Of a DNA stretch of 64,000 nucleotides, positions 9,500-20,839 are shown in pieces. Source of the DNA: Telmatospirillum sp. J64-1 (GTDB lineage Bacteria; Pseudomonadota; Alphaproteobacteria; Rhodospirillales; Magnetospirillaceae). The stretch is taken from NCBI RefSeq assembly GCF_006980715.1, contig NZ_SBHN01000016.1, positions 58,814-122,813 on the forward strand, written 5' to 3'. Position 1 is the stretch's first letter. Each line of letters opens with the position of its first letter. The notes beneath the pieces are model-generated. The model ran no database searches, was not told the DNA's origin, and worked only from the letters and a program-made list of their open reading frames with translations. Made by a program: the position numbers and the translations under genes.

Positions 9500-10504
9500 A
9501 TGATCGCCTGCCTCGATGACCTGCGCCGCCTGCTGGCCGACCTGCCCGGCCCCGATGCCGCCGCCCGGGCGGCCTGGGCCGAGCGGGAGCCGCAATTGAC
9601 CAAGCCGGCGGGTTCCCTGGGGCGGCTGGAGGAGCTTGCGGGCTGGCTGAGCGCCTGGCAGGGCCGCCATCCGCCCCGGCTGGACCGGCCCGCCGCCCGC
9701 ATCTTCGCCGGAAATCACGGCGTGGTCGCCAAGGGTGTTTCGGCCTATCCGGCGGACGTGACGGTGCAGATGGTGGCCAATTTCCAACGGGGCGGCGCGG
9801 CCATCAACCAGCTTTGCCGCCTGTTCGGCACGGAATTGCAGGTCGTCGCGCTGGAGCTCGACCGCCCCACCGCCGATTTCTCCGAAGGTCCGGCCATGAC
9901 CGAGGAGGAAGCTGTCGCCGCGCTGAAGGCCGGTCTGGATTCCGTGCCCGCCGAATGCGACCTGTTGTGTATCGGTGAGATGGGCATCGGCAACACGACT
10001 TCCGCCGCCGCCCTCTGCCTGGGCCTTTATGGCGGCAGCGCTGCCGATTGGGTGGGGCCGGGAACCGGCCTGGACGACAGGGGATTGCGCCGCAAGGCCG
10101 AGGTGATCGAACAGGCCGCCACCCTGCATGGAGGCGCCGATCCTCTCGATCTGCTGCGCCGCCTGGGCGGACGCGAGCTGGCGGCCATGGCCGGGGCCGT
10201 GCTGGGGGCGCGGCTGAAGCGCGTGCCGGTGATGCTGGACGGCTATGTCACGACGGCCGCCGCCGCGCCGCTGGAAGCCTTCCGCTCCGGCGCGCTGGAT
10301 CATTGCCTGGTGGCCCATGCCTCCGCCGAACCGGGCCATCGCCGCCTGATCGAGCGGCTGGGCAAGCGCGCCCTGCTCGATTTGGGGATGCGCCTGGGCG
10401 AAGGCTCCGGCGCCGCCCTGGCGGTCGGGTTGGCCCAGGCTGCCGTCGCTTGTCATACCGGCATGGCGACCTTCGCCGAGGCGGGGGTCAGCGGGAAGGA
10501 ATAA
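9500..10504 (+). CDS. cobT: Nicotinate-nucleotide--dimethylbenzimidazole phosphoribosyltransferase (CobT)
   Basis: Makes alpha-ribazole phosphate from the lower-ligand base and nicotinate mononucleotide. The 334-residue product shows the substrate loop TKPAGSLGRLE, the FAGNHGVVAKGVSAYP segment, GEMGIGNTTSAAAL and the C-terminal LGEGSGAALA with the catalytic Glu. I placed the start at the ATG at 9500, with GGAG upstream. The frame stays open much further upstream, but that stretch lies antisense to cobS and is not family-like. It is divergent from cobS-cobC. Confidence 0.96.
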   Translation: MIACLDDLRRLLADLPGPDAAARAAWAEREPQLTKPAGSLGRLEELAGWLSAWQGRHPPRLDRPAARIFAGNHGVVAKGVSAYPADVTVQMVANFQRGGAAINQLCRLFGTELQVVALELDRPTADFSEGPAMTEEEAVAALKAGLDSVPAECDLLCIGEMGIGNTTSAAALCLGLYGGSAADWVGPGTGLDDRGLRRKAEVIEQAATLHGGADPLDLLRRLGGRELAAMAGAVLGARLKRVPVMLDGYVTTAAAAPLEAFRSGALDHCLVAHASAEPGHRRLIERLGKRALLDLGMRLGEGSGAALAVGLAQAAVACHTGMATFAEAGVSGKE

Positions 10505-10518
10505 GCAGAGCGGATCAT

Positions 10519-10619
10519 CCTTCGAGACGGCCCTGCGGGCCTCCTCAGGATGAGTCTCGATCATTTAGCCTCACCCTGAGGAGCCGCGTCAGCGGCGTCT
10601 CGAAGGACGAGGCGGGCCA
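10519..10619 (+). repeat. Dispersed repeat family B, copy 1
   Basis: About 100 bp between cobT and the convergent mmcB-like gene. The left hairpin arm is CTTCGAGACGGCCC and the right arm is GCGGCGTCTCGAAGG, each with its own internal hairpin. The central spacer is shorter than in the other copies. Confidence 0.85.
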
Positions 10620-10628
10620 AAGCCTCTT

Positions 10629-11048
10629 TTACAACGGCGGATCGGTCACGCCGCGCAGCCGTGCCGCAGCGACCAGGGCGAAGCGCAGGGTGACGGCCTT
10701 GCGGCGGGCGGCGTTCAGGCGGGTTTCCGGGGCGGGGCGCAGGAGGACGCCGTCGAAGGCATCGGCGACGATGAGGCCGCATTCCCCGGGCAGGATTTTC
10801 GTCGGGAAACCGGGGGCGACGGCGAAGTAAAGGGCATCGCAGAAGTCGAGATATTCCGGCCATTTCTGGTCGGCGCGGAAATCGGCGACCGAGGATTTGA
10901 TCTCGACGCCCAGCAGCTTGCCGTCGCGGCCCAGTCCCATGACATCGAAGCGCCGCCCGGTGGCGATGGTGAATTCGGTCAGGCTGCCGCAGCCCATCTG
11001 GGCGAGCAGGCGGCAGACGCCGCGGGCGATTTCGGGGGCTTGGCTCAT
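10629..11048 (-). CDS. MmcB-like DNA repair/restriction-fold protein
   Basis: A 139-residue protein resembling the MmcB family, which is linked in Caulobacter to repair after mitomycin C damage. The nuclease-like core reads FDVMGLGRDGKLLGVEIK followed by SSVADFRADQKWPEY, a PD-(D/E)xK-type arrangement with acidic residues spaced around EIK. I chose the ATG at 11048 (MSQAPEIARG). A longer frame upstream runs antisense into panD and was rejected. It stands alone between convergent cobT and divergent panD. No catalytic activity is proven for the family. Confidence 0.8.
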   Translation of the reverse strand: MSQAPEIARGVCRLLAQMGCGSLTEFTIATGRRFDVMGLGRDGKLLGVEIKSSVADFRADQKWPEYLDFCDALYFAVAPGFPTKILPGECGLIVADAFDGVLLRPAPETRLNAARRKAVTLRFALVAAARLRGVTDPPL

Positions 11049-11162
11049 GGCGCCATGGTTCCGCAAGGCGCGCATGGCGGCAAGTCGGAAAAGCCGCTTG
11101 CACCAAGACCCGTCCTGCCGTAAGGGGTTTGGCATCCCCAGCCCCCTTGGACCGCCTTTATC

Positions 11163-11702
11163 ATGATGAAAACCATCCGCGCCAAGCTGCATGGCATTCG
11201 GGTCACGGCAGCCGATCTGAACTATCACGGCTCGATCACCCTCGACCCCGACCAATGCGCCCTGGCCGGCATCTATCCCATGGAATTCGTCGAGATCTGG
11301 AACAAGAATTCCGGTGCCCGCATCTCGACCTATGTCATCTTCGGCGAGCCGGGCTCGCAATGCTGCATCCTTAACGGCGCGGCGGCCCGGACCTGCCAGG
11401 TGGGCGACGAATTGATCATCGCCGCTTCGGAATATTGCGGGCCGGAACGGCTTTACGACCTGAAGCCGCGCATCCTGACCTTCCTGCCCGACAATCAGGT
11501 CGACCAGGTGCTGAATTACGAGGTTTTCGCCAGCGAGCGGCGGCCCTATGATTTCCGCATCGTCGATGCTGGCAGCCATACGCTGGAAAGCTGTCACACC
11601 TGGCCCAATGTGGATATTGCCGCCGTGCGTGCCGATCTCGAGGCCAAGGGCTGGAGCGAGGCGGAAGTGGAAACCTTCATCAAGGCGCATTTCTCGCTAT
11701 GA
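11163..11702 (+). CDS. Aspartate 1-decarboxylase-like protein (PanD family) with C-terminal extension
   Basis: The first ~120 residues align by eye with PanD, the pyruvoyl enzyme that makes beta-alanine for pantothenate. They include the self-cleavage pair G23-S24 in YHGSITLD, the catalytic Lys8, Arg53 and Tyr57 in ARISTYVI, and Asn71 in NGAAAR. Unlike the usual ~126 residues, this protein has 179. The extra ~55-residue tail (from about 125) is rich in acidic and aromatic residues and ends [13 protein letters not shown]. The stop overlaps the queC start by four bases (ATGA), so translation is coupled to a queuosine gene rather than to panB or panC. It may be a true PanD or a repurposed pyruvoyl protein. 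The ATG at 11166 is an equally possible start. Confidence 0.8.
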   Translation: MMKTIRAKLHGIRVTAADLNYHGSITLDPDQCALAGIYPMEFVEIWNKNSGARISTYVIFGEPGSQCCILNGAAARTCQVGDELIIAASEYCGPERLYDLKPRILTFLPDNQVDQVLNYEVFASERRPYDFRIVDAGSHTLESCHTWPNVDIAAVRADLEAKGWSEAEVETFIKAHFSL

Positions 11703-12409
11703 CGGATACCAAGCCCAAAGCCATCGTGCTGCTGAGCGGCGGCCTGGATTCCGCCACCGTGCTGGCCATCGCCAAGGAACAGGGATTCGACCCGCTGGCG
11801 ATCAGCTTCCGCTACGGCCAGCGCCATGAGGCCGAAATCGCCTCGGCCCGTAAGGTCGTCGAGGCGGCGGGCGTGACGCGCCATGTGATCGTGGACATGG
11901 ATCTGCGTGTCTTCGGCGGCTCGGCCCTGACCGCTTCCATCGAGGTGCCCAAGGATCGCGCGCCCGAGGAGATGGAGGCCGACATCCCCATCACCTATGT
12001 GCCGGCGCGCAACACCATCTTCCTGTCCTATGCCCTGGCCTTCGCCGAGGTCGAAGGAGCCTTCGACATCTTCATCGGCGTCAACGCCGTGGATTACAGC
12101 GGCTATCCCGATTGCCGCCCGGCCTTCGTCGAGGCCTTCGAGGCGATGGCCAATCTTGCCACCAAGGCGGCGGTCGAGGGCGGACGCAAGCTTGTCATCC
12201 ATGCCCCGCTGCTCCACATGACCAAGGCGGAGATCGTGCAACGGGGCACGGCACTGGGAGTGGATTACGGCCTGACCAGTTCCTGCTACGATCCAGAACC
12301 GGATGGAAAGGCCTGCGGACGCTGCGATGCCTGCCATCTGCGGCTGCGTGGATTCGCCGAAGCCGGACTGACCGATCCGGCCCCCTATGCGTCGCGCGCG
12401 GGAGACTGA
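11699..12409 (+). CDS. queC: 7-cyano-7-deazaguanine synthase QueC
   Basis: ATP-dependent enzyme converting 7-carboxy-7-deazaguanine to preQ0, the queuosine precursor. The 236-residue protein has the PP-loop [13 protein letters not shown] near the N-terminus and the [13 protein letters not shown] segment. The C-terminal zinc site is C..CGRCDAC. It starts inside the end of the panD-like gene (four-base overlap). Later pathway genes queA-tgt-queF and queG lie at 32.8-40 kb, and no queD or queE is in the window. Confidence 0.96.
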   Translation: MTDTKPKAIVLLSGGLDSATVLAIAKEQGFDPLAISFRYGQRHEAEIASARKVVEAAGVTRHVIVDMDLRVFGGSALTASIEVPKDRAPEEMEADIPITYVPARNTIFLSYALAFAEVEGAFDIFIGVNAVDYSGYPDCRPAFVEAFEAMANLATKAAVEGGRKLVIHAPLLHMTKAEIVQRGTALGVDYGLTSSCYDPEPDGKACGRCDACHLRLRGFAEAGLTDPAPYASRAGD

Positions 12410-13363
<954 letters not shown>

Positions 13364-13366
13364 CAG

Positions 13367-13533
13367 GCAGCGGAAAAGTCGGCTCTCTCTGCACCGGCTC
13401 GTCACCCCCGCGAAAGCGGGGGGCATGTGGGGACTTGCAGAGATGTGAACCGTTAAATGCTGATGTTGGGGCAGCATGGATTCCCGCTTTCGCGGGAATG
13501 ACGAGGAAAACAGGAGTTTTTGCAGCCTGCCAG
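13367..13533 (+). repeat. Dispersed repeat family A, copy 2
   Basis: Directly after ldh, in the same orientation as the copy at 7843. The core is 13400-13503 with arms CGTCACCCCCGCGAAAGC and CTTTCGCGGGAATGACG. The same flanks (TCTGCACCGG, GAAAACAGGAGTTT) mark the longer unit. Confidence 0.85.
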
Positions 13534-13570
13534 AGGGAAGGCCTATGCCCCCTTGGCTTGAAGCGCTTGC

Positions 13571-13692
13571 CCATACTTCGAGACGCCGCTCCGCGGCTCC
13601 TCAGCATGAGGTTTATCTTGTTGATATAAAGGGGGAATTAGCCTCGCCCTGAGGAGCCGCGCAGCGGCGTCTCGAAGGGCAAAGGCGGGCCA
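13571..13692 (+). repeat. Dispersed repeat family B, copy 2
   Basis: About 120 bp. The outer arms ACTTCGAGACGCCGC and GCGGCGTCTCGAAGGGC are inverted, and the AT-rich spacer GGTTTATCTTGTTGATAT lies between them. Here both arms carry the GCCGC-type stem, so the whole unit is a near-perfect large palindrome. It sits 38 bases past repeat A copy 2, the only place where the two families adjoin. Confidence 0.85.
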
Positions 13693-13720
13693 TGGCTTTG
13701 AAGGAGCAGCCGGGCAAACG

Positions 13721-13757
13721 AAAGCGCGGGAGGCTGTGGCCTCCCGCGCTTTTTCTT
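13721..13757. terminator. Bidirectional intrinsic terminator between ldh and the chemoreceptor gene
   Basis: A perfect 14-bp stem AAAGCGCGGGAGGC/GCCTCCCGCGCTTT with a TGTG loop (13721-13752), followed by TTTTTCTT on the plus strand. It can end transcription from either side. Confidence 0.85.
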
Positions 13758-15810
13758 AAGCGGCCCGCACGCCTTCCAGGAAGCGGCGGACGAGGCCTTG
13801 CACCTCTTCGGTCTGGCGGTTCATCTCGCCTGCGGCGGAGAGGACCTCCTCGGCGGCCTGTCCGGTTCCCAGGGCGGCTTCGTTGACGTCCTGGATGATG
13901 TGAGTGACCTGCTGGGCCCCGGCAGAGGCCTGCTGGACGTTGCGGGCGATTTCCTCGGTCGCGGCGCCTTGCTGCTCGACCGCCGAGGCGATGGCGACCG
14001 AGATTTCGCTGATGGCGCTGATGGTCTTGCCGATCTCGCGGATCGCCGCCACGGCTTCGCGGGTAGCCGCCTGGACCGAGGTGATCTGGCCGCTGATCTC
14101 GTCCGTGGCCTTGCTGGTGGCATTGGCCAGGGACTTGACCTCGTTGGCCACCACGGCGAAGCCCTTGCCCGCTTCGCCCGCACGGGCGGCCTCGATGGTA
14201 GCGTTCAGCGCCAGCAGGTTGGTCTGGCTGGCGATGTCGTTGATCAGGCTGACCACGTCGCCGATGCGTCCGGCGGCCTCGGCCAGGCCCTCGACCATGC
14301 GGTCGGTGCGCTCGGCTTCGGAGACCGCCTGCTGGGCGATGGTGCTGGATTGTTCGACCTGACGTCCGATCTCGGAGATGGAGACCGACAATTCCTCGGC
14401 GGCGGCGGCCACGGTCTGGACATTGGTCGAGGTCTCGGCCGAGGCAGAGGCGACGACGGCGGTCTGGTTGCTGGTTTGCTGGGCCGTGGAGGAAAGGCTG
14501 CGGGCGTTGCTTTCCATCTGGCTTGCGGCCGAGGAGACCACGGTCAGGGCGCGGTCGATGGCGTTGTCGAAGTCCCGCGTCAGGCTTTCAATCAGGGCCG
14601 CGCGCTTTTCACGGGCCTCGCGCTCGCGCTGCTGCTCGGCCTCCAGCGCCCGCGTGCGTTCCATGTTCTCCTTGAAGATGGCCATGGCGCGGGCCATGCC
14701 GCCGACTTCGTCGCGCTGCTGCACGGCGTCGATGGTCACGGACAGGTCGCCGCCGGCCAGCCTTTCCATGGCGCTGCGCAGGCGGCTGAGCGGGGTGGTG
14801 ATGCCGCGCACGACGACGATGGCGACCAGGGCCGTCAGGGCCAGCACCGCGATCACGACCGCAGCGGTGATCATGAAGGTCTGGCGGGCGGCGGCGCTCA
14901 GTTCCTCGCCCCGGGTCAGCAGATCCTCGGCCAGGATGTCCTCGACCGTCTTGAACTGGTCGAGACGCTTGCTGGTGGCCTGGAACCACGTTTCAGGCGT
15001 GACCCCCTTGGTATCGCCCGTCTGGTAGCTGGCCAGGGCGATCGAGCGCAGGAACTGGACCTCTTCCCGCGTCTCTTGGGTGACCGTGTTCCTCAGCAGT
15101 TCCACATGATGGGGCAGGGCGTGGCTGTCGAAGACCTTGATCCAGGTGTCCTGCTCGGCCAGGAGCGCCTGGAATTGCAGGAGCAGCGGGAGGTTCAGGC
15201 GGCCGCTGTTGAAGCCGCTGGCACCGATGCCCTGTTCCTGCCCGGCCACTTCCTTGGCGTGAATCAGCGCGGTATAGGCGGCGAAGCCCGCGGTGGCTTC
15301 GTCGTCCGTGCTCTGGCGCTCCATGATCGGCACCAGGCTCAACAATCCGAAGACGGTGTTGTTGTAGAAGGCGATGGCGTCATTGCGCGCCATGCTGCCG
15401 CTGTCGATGCCCTGGCGGTTGGCGACCAGCTTCTCGTCGAGCGGTTCCAGCGCGGCGATGGCTTCCGTCAGTTCCTCGTCCAGGTGACCGGCATTGGCGG
15501 CGACCACTTGGCGGAATTGCTCCAGCGCTTTTATGGTGATGTCGCGCTGCGCCGCGAGTTCGTCGCCATAGTGAAGGCCTTCGCTATTGAGAAAAAGATT
15601 GCTCAGGCCACGTTCCGTTTGCAGTTCGTGCGTCAGATGGCCGATCTGAACTGCCAGGATGGCGTGACGCTCCAGACTTTCAGCTTCCGTGGTGGTTTTC
15701 CAGCTATCGAAGAGTTGATCGCTCGCCAGCCAGAGAAGTGTCATCACCGGCAAAAGGAAAGCCAGGAGAACACGAGTAAGGATATTGAGATCGTTCAGCC
15801 GTGACAGCAT
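13756..15810 (-). CDS. Methyl-accepting chemotaxis protein with NIT sensor domain
   Basis: A 684-residue transmembrane chemoreceptor. TM1 is about 11-30. The periplasmic part (about 31-310) carries the signature [13 protein letters not shown] of NIT (nitrate/nitrite-sensing type) domains. TM2 is about 311-335, HAMP about 335-388, and a full MCP signalling hairpin follows. Its tip contains [20 protein letters not shown] and [12 protein letters not shown] signal such as nitrate or nitrite is inferred from the domain name; the nitrate-uptake operon is 7 kb away but not linked. It is a single gene with its own terminator. Confidence 0.94.
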   Translation of the reverse strand: MLSRLNDLNILTRVLLAFLLPVMTLLWLASDQLFDSWKTTTEAESLERHAILAVQIGHLTHELQTERGLSNLFLNSEGLHYGDELAAQRDITIKALEQFRQVVAANAGHLDEELTEAIAALEPLDEKLVANRQGIDSGSMARNDAIAFYNNTVFGLLSLVPIMERQSTDDEATAGFAAYTALIHAKEVAGQEQGIGASGFNSGRLNLPLLLQFQALLAEQDTWIKVFDSHALPHHVELLRNTVTQETREEVQFLRSIALASYQTGDTKGVTPETWFQATSKRLDQFKTVEDILAEDLLTRGEELSAAARQTFMITAAVVIAVLALTALVAIVVVRGITTPLSRLRSAMERLAGGDLSVTIDAVQQRDEVGGMARAMAIFKENMERTRALEAEQQREREAREKRAALIESLTRDFDNAIDRALTVVSSAASQMESNARSLSSTAQQTSNQTAVVASASAETSTNVQTVAAAAEELSVSISEIGRQVEQSSTIAQQAVSEAERTDRMVEGLAEAAGRIGDVVSLINDIASQTNLLALNATIEAARAGEAGKGFAVVANEVKSLANATSKATDEISGQITSVQAATREAVAAIREIGKTISAISEISVAIASAVEQQGAATEEIARNVQQASAGAQQVTHIIQDVNEAALGTGQAAEEVLSAAGEMNRQTEEVQGLVRRFLEGVRAA

Positions 15811-15925
15811 GACTACCCCGGAAAGATATGATTACTGCCCCATAGAGGGCTGCGAGGCCTCTAGGTGCAACCCTAAAAAGTATATAGGTACATGATCTTT
15901 CGTATATGCGGGCGGAATTAGTGAA

Positions 15926-16345
15926 ATGAAACAGCAACAAATAATCCTCACGGTGCGGACGGAAGGGCGGGGATTGCTGGATGTGACGGCCCCGGTCCAG
16001 GATTGGGTGAGGCGCAGCGGCATCCAGACCGGATTGCTGACGGTCTTCATCCAGCACACTTCGGCCAGCTTGACCATCCAGGAAAACGCCGATCCCGATG
16101 TCTGCCGCGACCTGGAAAGCTTCATGGAGCGGGTGGCGCCCGAGGATCCATCGTTGTACCGCCATGGCGCGGAAGGTCCCGACGACATGCCCGCCCATAT
16201 CCGCAGCGCCCTGACGGATGTGTCGCTGAGCATTCCTGTGTCCGGCGGGCGCATGGCCTTGGGAACATGGCAGGGGCTCTACGTCTTCGAGCATCGCCGC
16301 CGGGGTCACGAGCGGCGGCTGGTGCTGCATCTGTTGGGGCAATAG
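15926..16345 (+). CDS. YjbQ family protein (UPF0047)
   Basis: A 139-residue protein of the YjbQ family, trimeric proteins that in some bacteria show weak thiamine-phosphate synthase activity. Visible family features are GLLTVFIQHTSASLTIQEN, the DVCRDLESFMERVAPE segment and LGTWQGLYVFEHR near the end. The physiological role in the family is not settled. It stands between the divergent chemoreceptor gene and a small secreted protein, without clear operon logic. Confidence 0.92.
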   Translation: MKQQQIILTVRTEGRGLLDVTAPVQDWVRRSGIQTGLLTVFIQHTSASLTIQENADPDVCRDLESFMERVAPEDPSLYRHGAEGPDDMPAHIRSALTDVSLSIPVSGGRMALGTWQGLYVFEHRRRGHERRLVLHLLGQ

Positions 16346-16412
16346 GGTCCCTTGATCCGGCGGGCCGCCAGTCTCATGTCGGAGGAAAGAGACAGAAGAA
16401 GCGGAGGCGGCC

Positions 16413-16775
16413 ATGATCTCGCCTACCCGACTAACCCTTCCTTTCGCGGCCGTCCTCCTGGCCTGGGCGCCGCTTTCGGCCCATGCCCAGGGAGGAGCCG
16501 GTTTCCATCCCGAATTATGTGAGCAGGAGGTGTCGCGGCTGCGCGAGCACCTGCTGGAACATCGTGAAACTTTCAGCGAGCGTCAGGTCAGCGATGCCTG
16601 GCAGCGTCTCTATCTGGCCCAGGAGGATTGCCGCTCCGCCCCGGACCGGGCCGAGGAGGCCCTGGCCGATGTGCGCCGCACCCTGGAAATGGCCGAGGCC
16701 GGAGAACTCGACCATCTGGTTCCCCAGGAAGCCCGGGGAATCGAAGGGCCGAGGGGATTGGAGCCGCCCCAATGA
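16413..16775 (+). CDS. Hypothetical secreted protein
   Basis: A 120-residue protein with a Sec signal peptide (MISPTRLTLPFAAVLLAW, likely cut after SAHA, near residue 25). The remainder is short, charged and helical, with two Cys residues (about 36 and 73) that could form a disulphide. It follows yjbQ by 67 bases. No family recognised. Confidence 0.7.
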   Translation: MISPTRLTLPFAAVLLAWAPLSAHAQGGAGFHPELCEQEVSRLREHLLEHRETFSERQVSDAWQRLYLAQEDCRSAPDRAEEALADVRRTLEMAEAGELDHLVPQEARGIEGPRGLEPPQ

Positions 16776-16778
16776 AGG

Positions 16779-16809
16779 ACGGGCCCCGCCAGGAAGAGGC
16801 GGGGCCCGT
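16779..16809. terminator. Hairpin between converging genes
   Basis: A 12-bp perfect stem ACGGGCCCCGCC/GGCGGGGCCCGT with a 7-base loop, lying between the plus-strand secreted protein gene and the end of fghA. It has no U-tract on either strand, so its role as a terminator is inferred from position. Confidence 0.55.
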
Positions 16810-16854
16810 GCAAGACGGAACAAAAGGGCCGGGTTTCGTCTTTTATCCCGGACG

Positions 16855-17706
16855 CTATCCCTTCAGCGCCGCCGCATGGTGGCGCAGATGGTCCTCGATG
16901 AAGGTGGCGATGAAGTAATAGCTGTGGTCGTAGCCCGGTTGCAGCCGCAGGGTCAGGGGATGACCGGCCTTCTCGGCGGCCTCCTTCAGCGCCTGGGGCT
17001 TGAGCTGTTCGGCCAGGAAGATGTCGCCTTCGCCCTGGTCCACCAGCAGCGGCAGGCGTTCCGGGGCATTGGCGATCAGCGCGCAGCTATCCCAGTCCCG
17101 CCAGCTTTCCCGATCCGGCCCCAGATAGTTCGAGAAGGCTTTCTCGCCCCAGGGGCAGTTCATGGGATTGGTGATCGGGGCGAAGGCCGAGACCGAGCGA
17201 TAGCGGCCGGGATTCTTCAGCGCGCAGATCAGGGCGCCGTGACCGCCCATGGAATGGCCCGAGACGGAGCGGCGGTCGCTGACCGGGAAATTCGCCTCGA
17301 TCAAGTCCGGCAGTTCCCGCACCACGTAATCATACATGCGGTAATGCTTGGCCCAGGGCTCCTGTGTGGCATTCACGTAGAAGCCCGCCCCAAGGCCGAA
17401 ATCCCAGGCGCCTTGCGGATCGCCGGGCACGTCCGCGCCGCGCGGGCTGGTGTCGGGGGCGACGATGGCGACGCCCAGTTCGGCGGCGATGCGCTGGGCG
17501 CCCGCCTTCTGCATGAAATTTTCGTCCGTGCAGGTCAGGCCCGACAGCCAATAGAGCACCGGCACCTTCTCGCCCTGTTCCACCTGGGGCGGCAGATACA
17601 GGCCGAACACCATGTCGCAGCCCAGCACGGAAGAGCGGTGGCGGATGCGCTTGTGCCATCCGCCGAAGCTCTTGTTGGCGGCGATTTCCTGCAATGCGTC
17701 GCTCAT
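16855..17706 (-). CDS. fghA: S-formylglutathione hydrolase
   Basis: Second step of glutathione-dependent formaldehyde oxidation: hydrolyses S-formylglutathione to formate and glutathione. The 283-residue esterase has the [18 protein letters not shown] segment and the nucleophile elbow [10 protein letters not shown]. The later acid and His fall in the expected regions ([10 protein letters not shown] near the C-terminus). The ATG at 17706 has TGAGGT upstream, inside the last codons of adhC. The two genes form an operon. Confidence 0.96.
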   Translation of the reverse strand: MSDALQEIAANKSFGGWHKRIRHRSSVLGCDMVFGLYLPPQVEQGEKVPVLYWLSGLTCTDENFMQKAGAQRIAAELGVAIVAPDTSPRGADVPGDPQGAWDFGLGAGFYVNATQEPWAKHYRMYDYVVRELPDLIEANFPVSDRRSVSGHSMGGHGALICALKNPGRYRSVSAFAPITNPMNCPWGEKAFSNYLGPDRESWRDWDSCALIANAPERLPLLVDQGEGDIFLAEQLKPQALKEAAEKAGHPLTLRLQPGYDHSYYFIATFIEDHLRHHAAALKG

Positions 17707-17714
17707 GCCGGACC

Positions 17715-18917
<1,203 letters not shown>

Positions 18918-18955
18918 CTATTGCAGTTCTGGGATAATCCGCGAGTATAGGCCCC

Positions 18956-19849
18956 ATGAACCAATGGGATGGCATCGACGAATTCGTGGCCGTGGCGCAG
19001 ATGGGCAGCTTTTCCGCAGGCGCCCAGCGTTTGCGGGTGTCCTCCTCCCATGTCAGCCGCCAGGTGGCACAACTTGAAACGCGGCTGGGGGAGCGATTGT
19101 TCTACCGCACCACCCGCAAGGTGGCCCTGACCCCGGCGGGGCAGGAATTGCTGTCGCGCTGCGCCGGTCTGGTGGCGGCGCGGGACGAAGCCCTGGCGGC
19201 GATCAGCAACATGCACGAGACGCCGCGCGGCCTGCTGCGCCTGACCTGCGCGGCGGCCTATGGCGAGCGTTTCGTGGTGCCGCTGGTCAACGATTTCCTG
19301 GAACGCTATCCGGCGGTCGAGGTGGACATCCACCTGACCAACAAGACCGTCGACATCGTACAGGACAAGATCGACCTGGCAATCCGCATGGGACGGTTGC
19401 GGGATTCGGGGCTGGTGGTGACGCGGCTGGTGCCGCGGGTGATGTATCTCTGCGCCGCGCCGTCCTATCTGGCCGAGCATGGCGTGCCGCGCAGCCTGGG
19501 CGATCTGCCGCGCCATCGCTGCCTGATCGGGTCCAGCGACACCTGGCTGTTCAGTGACGGCGGCAAGGACTGGGCTTTCCAGCCGGCGGGGCGTTGGCGC
19601 TGCAACAATGGTTATGCGGTGCTGGACGCGGCCCTGCGGGGATTCGGCCTGTGCCACCTGCCCGATTATTACGTGCGCGAGCATATCGAGTCGGGGCGGC
19701 TGGTCTCGCTGCTCGACGACAAGCGGCATATGAATATGGCGGTCTGGGCGGTAACGGCCCAGCAGCGCCAGTTGTCGAGCAAGGTCCGCCTGCTGGTCGA
19801 GCATCTGAAAGCCGGTCTTGCCGCCCGGCCCGAATACCGCCAGGGCTGA
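18956..19849 (+). CDS. LysR-family transcriptional regulator
   Basis: A 297-residue regulator with an N-terminal winged helix-turn-helix (FVAVAQMGSFSAGAQRLRVS, then SSHVSRQVAQLETRLGERLF) and a C-terminal substrate-binding domain starting near residue 90. It is divergent from adhC-fghA, so it is a reasonable candidate regulator of formaldehyde detoxification. The effector is unknown and the link is inferred from position only. Confidence 0.92.
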   Translation: MNQWDGIDEFVAVAQMGSFSAGAQRLRVSSSHVSRQVAQLETRLGERLFYRTTRKVALTPAGQELLSRCAGLVAARDEALAAISNMHETPRGLLRLTCAAAYGERFVVPLVNDFLERYPAVEVDIHLTNKTVDIVQDKIDLAIRMGRLRDSGLVVTRLVPRVMYLCAAPSYLAEHGVPRSLGDLPRHRCLIGSSDTWLFSDGGKDWAFQPAGRWRCNNGYAVLDAALRGFGLCHLPDYYVREHIESGRLVSLLDDKRHMNMAVWAVTAQQRQLSSKVRLLVEHLKAGLAARPEYRQG

Positions 19850-19910
19850 GGCGGCGGAATTGACGAAATCTTTTCCGTCTTCGGCCTATTGCTGCGGCAG
19901 GGAAATGCTC

Positions 19911-19927
19911 TTGGCCTGATTCCTGCT
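19911..19927 (+). promoter_or_regulatory. Candidate sigma54 promoter of nasT
   Basis: TTGGCCTGATTCCTGCT has GG and GC exactly 10 bases apart, as in -24/-12 promoters. It lies 35 bases before the nasT start. It differs from the TTGGCACG-N4-TTGCT consensus at three places. Confidence 0.5.
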
Positions 19928-19961
19928 TGAAGACAGGACGGATCTTGAATCGAGAGGGTGA

Positions 19962-20540
19962 ATGAGCCTACGCGTCATCGTGGTCGACGACGAGCCTGAC
20001 CGCGCTGTTCTGGTGCGCGAGGCGCTGGAGGCCGAGGGATTTACCGTCGTGGGCGTCTTTCCCACCGGGGCCGGTCTGATGACCAAGGTGCCCGAACTTC
20101 AGGCCGACGTGATCATCGTCGATATCGACAGCCCCGACCGCGACACCCTGGAAGACATGCGCCGCGTCACCTTCGAGCAGCGCCGCCCGGTGGTCATGTT
20201 CGCCCAGGACGGCAAGCCTGAAACCATCCGCGCCGCCGTCGAGGCCGGCGTGGCGGCCTATGTGGTGGACGGGCTGAAGGCCGAACGGGTCAAGCCGGTG
20301 GTCGATGTGGCCGTTGCCCGGTTTGCACAATTTCAAGGCTTGCGGACCGAGCTGCACAAGGCCAAGTCGTCCCTGGCCGAGCGCAAGCTGGTGGAAAAGG
20401 CCAAGGGAATCCTGATGCAGCGGCGCCAATGCAGTGAAGAGGAAGCCTACAAGCTGATGCGCAAGATGGCGATGGACCAGAAGGCGCGCCTGGTGGATAT
20501 CGCCAACAGGATCATCGAGGCGGCGGACCTGCTGGGCTGA
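19962..20540 (+). CDS. nasT: ANTAR-domain response regulator, NasT-type antiterminator
   Basis: A 192-residue two-domain protein. The receiver domain (1-120) has DDEPD near the N-terminus and VDIDSPD at the usual phosphoacceptor place. A short coiled linker precedes a C-terminal ANTAR domain (about 130-190: AERKLVEKAKGILMQRRQ, then SEEEAYKLMRKMAMD). ANTAR proteins bind paired hexaloop hairpins in nascent RNA and block intrinsic terminators. NasT does this for nitrate-assimilation genes and is held inactive by NasS. The nitrate ABC operon starts about 490 bases downstream behind a leader of exactly this type. Confidence 0.92.
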   Translation: MSLRVIVVDDEPDRAVLVREALEAEGFTVVGVFPTGAGLMTKVPELQADVIIVDIDSPDRDTLEDMRRVTFEQRRPVVMFAQDGKPETIRAAVEAGVAAYVVDGLKAERVKPVVDVAVARFAQFQGLRTELHKAKSSLAERKLVEKAKGILMQRRQCSEEEAYKLMRKMAMDQKARLVDIANRIIEAADLLG

Positions 20541-20549
20541 GGGCTTGCT

Positions 20550-20671
20550 CATGCTTCGAGACGGCCCTTCGGGCCTCCTCAGCATGAGGTTTATGTTATT
20601 GAAATAGAATGAGGAATTAGCCTCACCCTGAGGAGCCGCCTTGGCGGCGTCACGAAGGGCGAGGCGGACCA
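20550..20671 (+). repeat. Dispersed repeat family B, copy 3
   Basis: About 120 bp just after nasT. The arms are GCTTCGAGACGGCCC and GGCGGCGTCACGAAGG, the right one carrying a T-to-A change in the otherwise constant GTCTCG. The spacer includes CATGAGGTTTATGTTATTG and AGGAATTAGCCTCA. Confidence 0.85.
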
Positions 20672-20803
20672 AAAACATGTCTTCCGCAGCCTCTGAACAC
20701 TAAGATGCATAAATATTAATCACATCCTCGCGGCGTGTTCATAATTTATGCAGAATCGTGGTGCGATGCAGCGTGGAAAGGGCTGGAAACTCCCAAAACG
20801 TGT

Positions 20804-20820
20804 TTGGCATGCAGACTGCA
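20804..20820 (+). promoter_or_regulatory. Candidate sigma54 promoter of the nitrate operon
   Basis: TTGGCATGCAGACTGCA matches the -24/-12 consensus TTGGCAcG-N4-tTGCA at all but two fixed positions, with the required GG-N10-GC spacing. Transcription would begin near 20831, just upstream of the first leader hairpin. No clear NtrC site was identified upstream, though an 8-bp inverted repeat GCATAAAT...ATTTATGC spans roughly 20705-20750. Confidence 0.65.
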
Positions 20821-20839
20821 TAGCTATGGGCGAGGCAGG

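Noticed and set aside
13798..15804. A 668-codon plus-strand frame opposite the chemoreceptor gene
   Set aside because: It is an exact antisense shadow of the MCP coding frame. It is Gly/Asp/His/Leu-rich with no domain.
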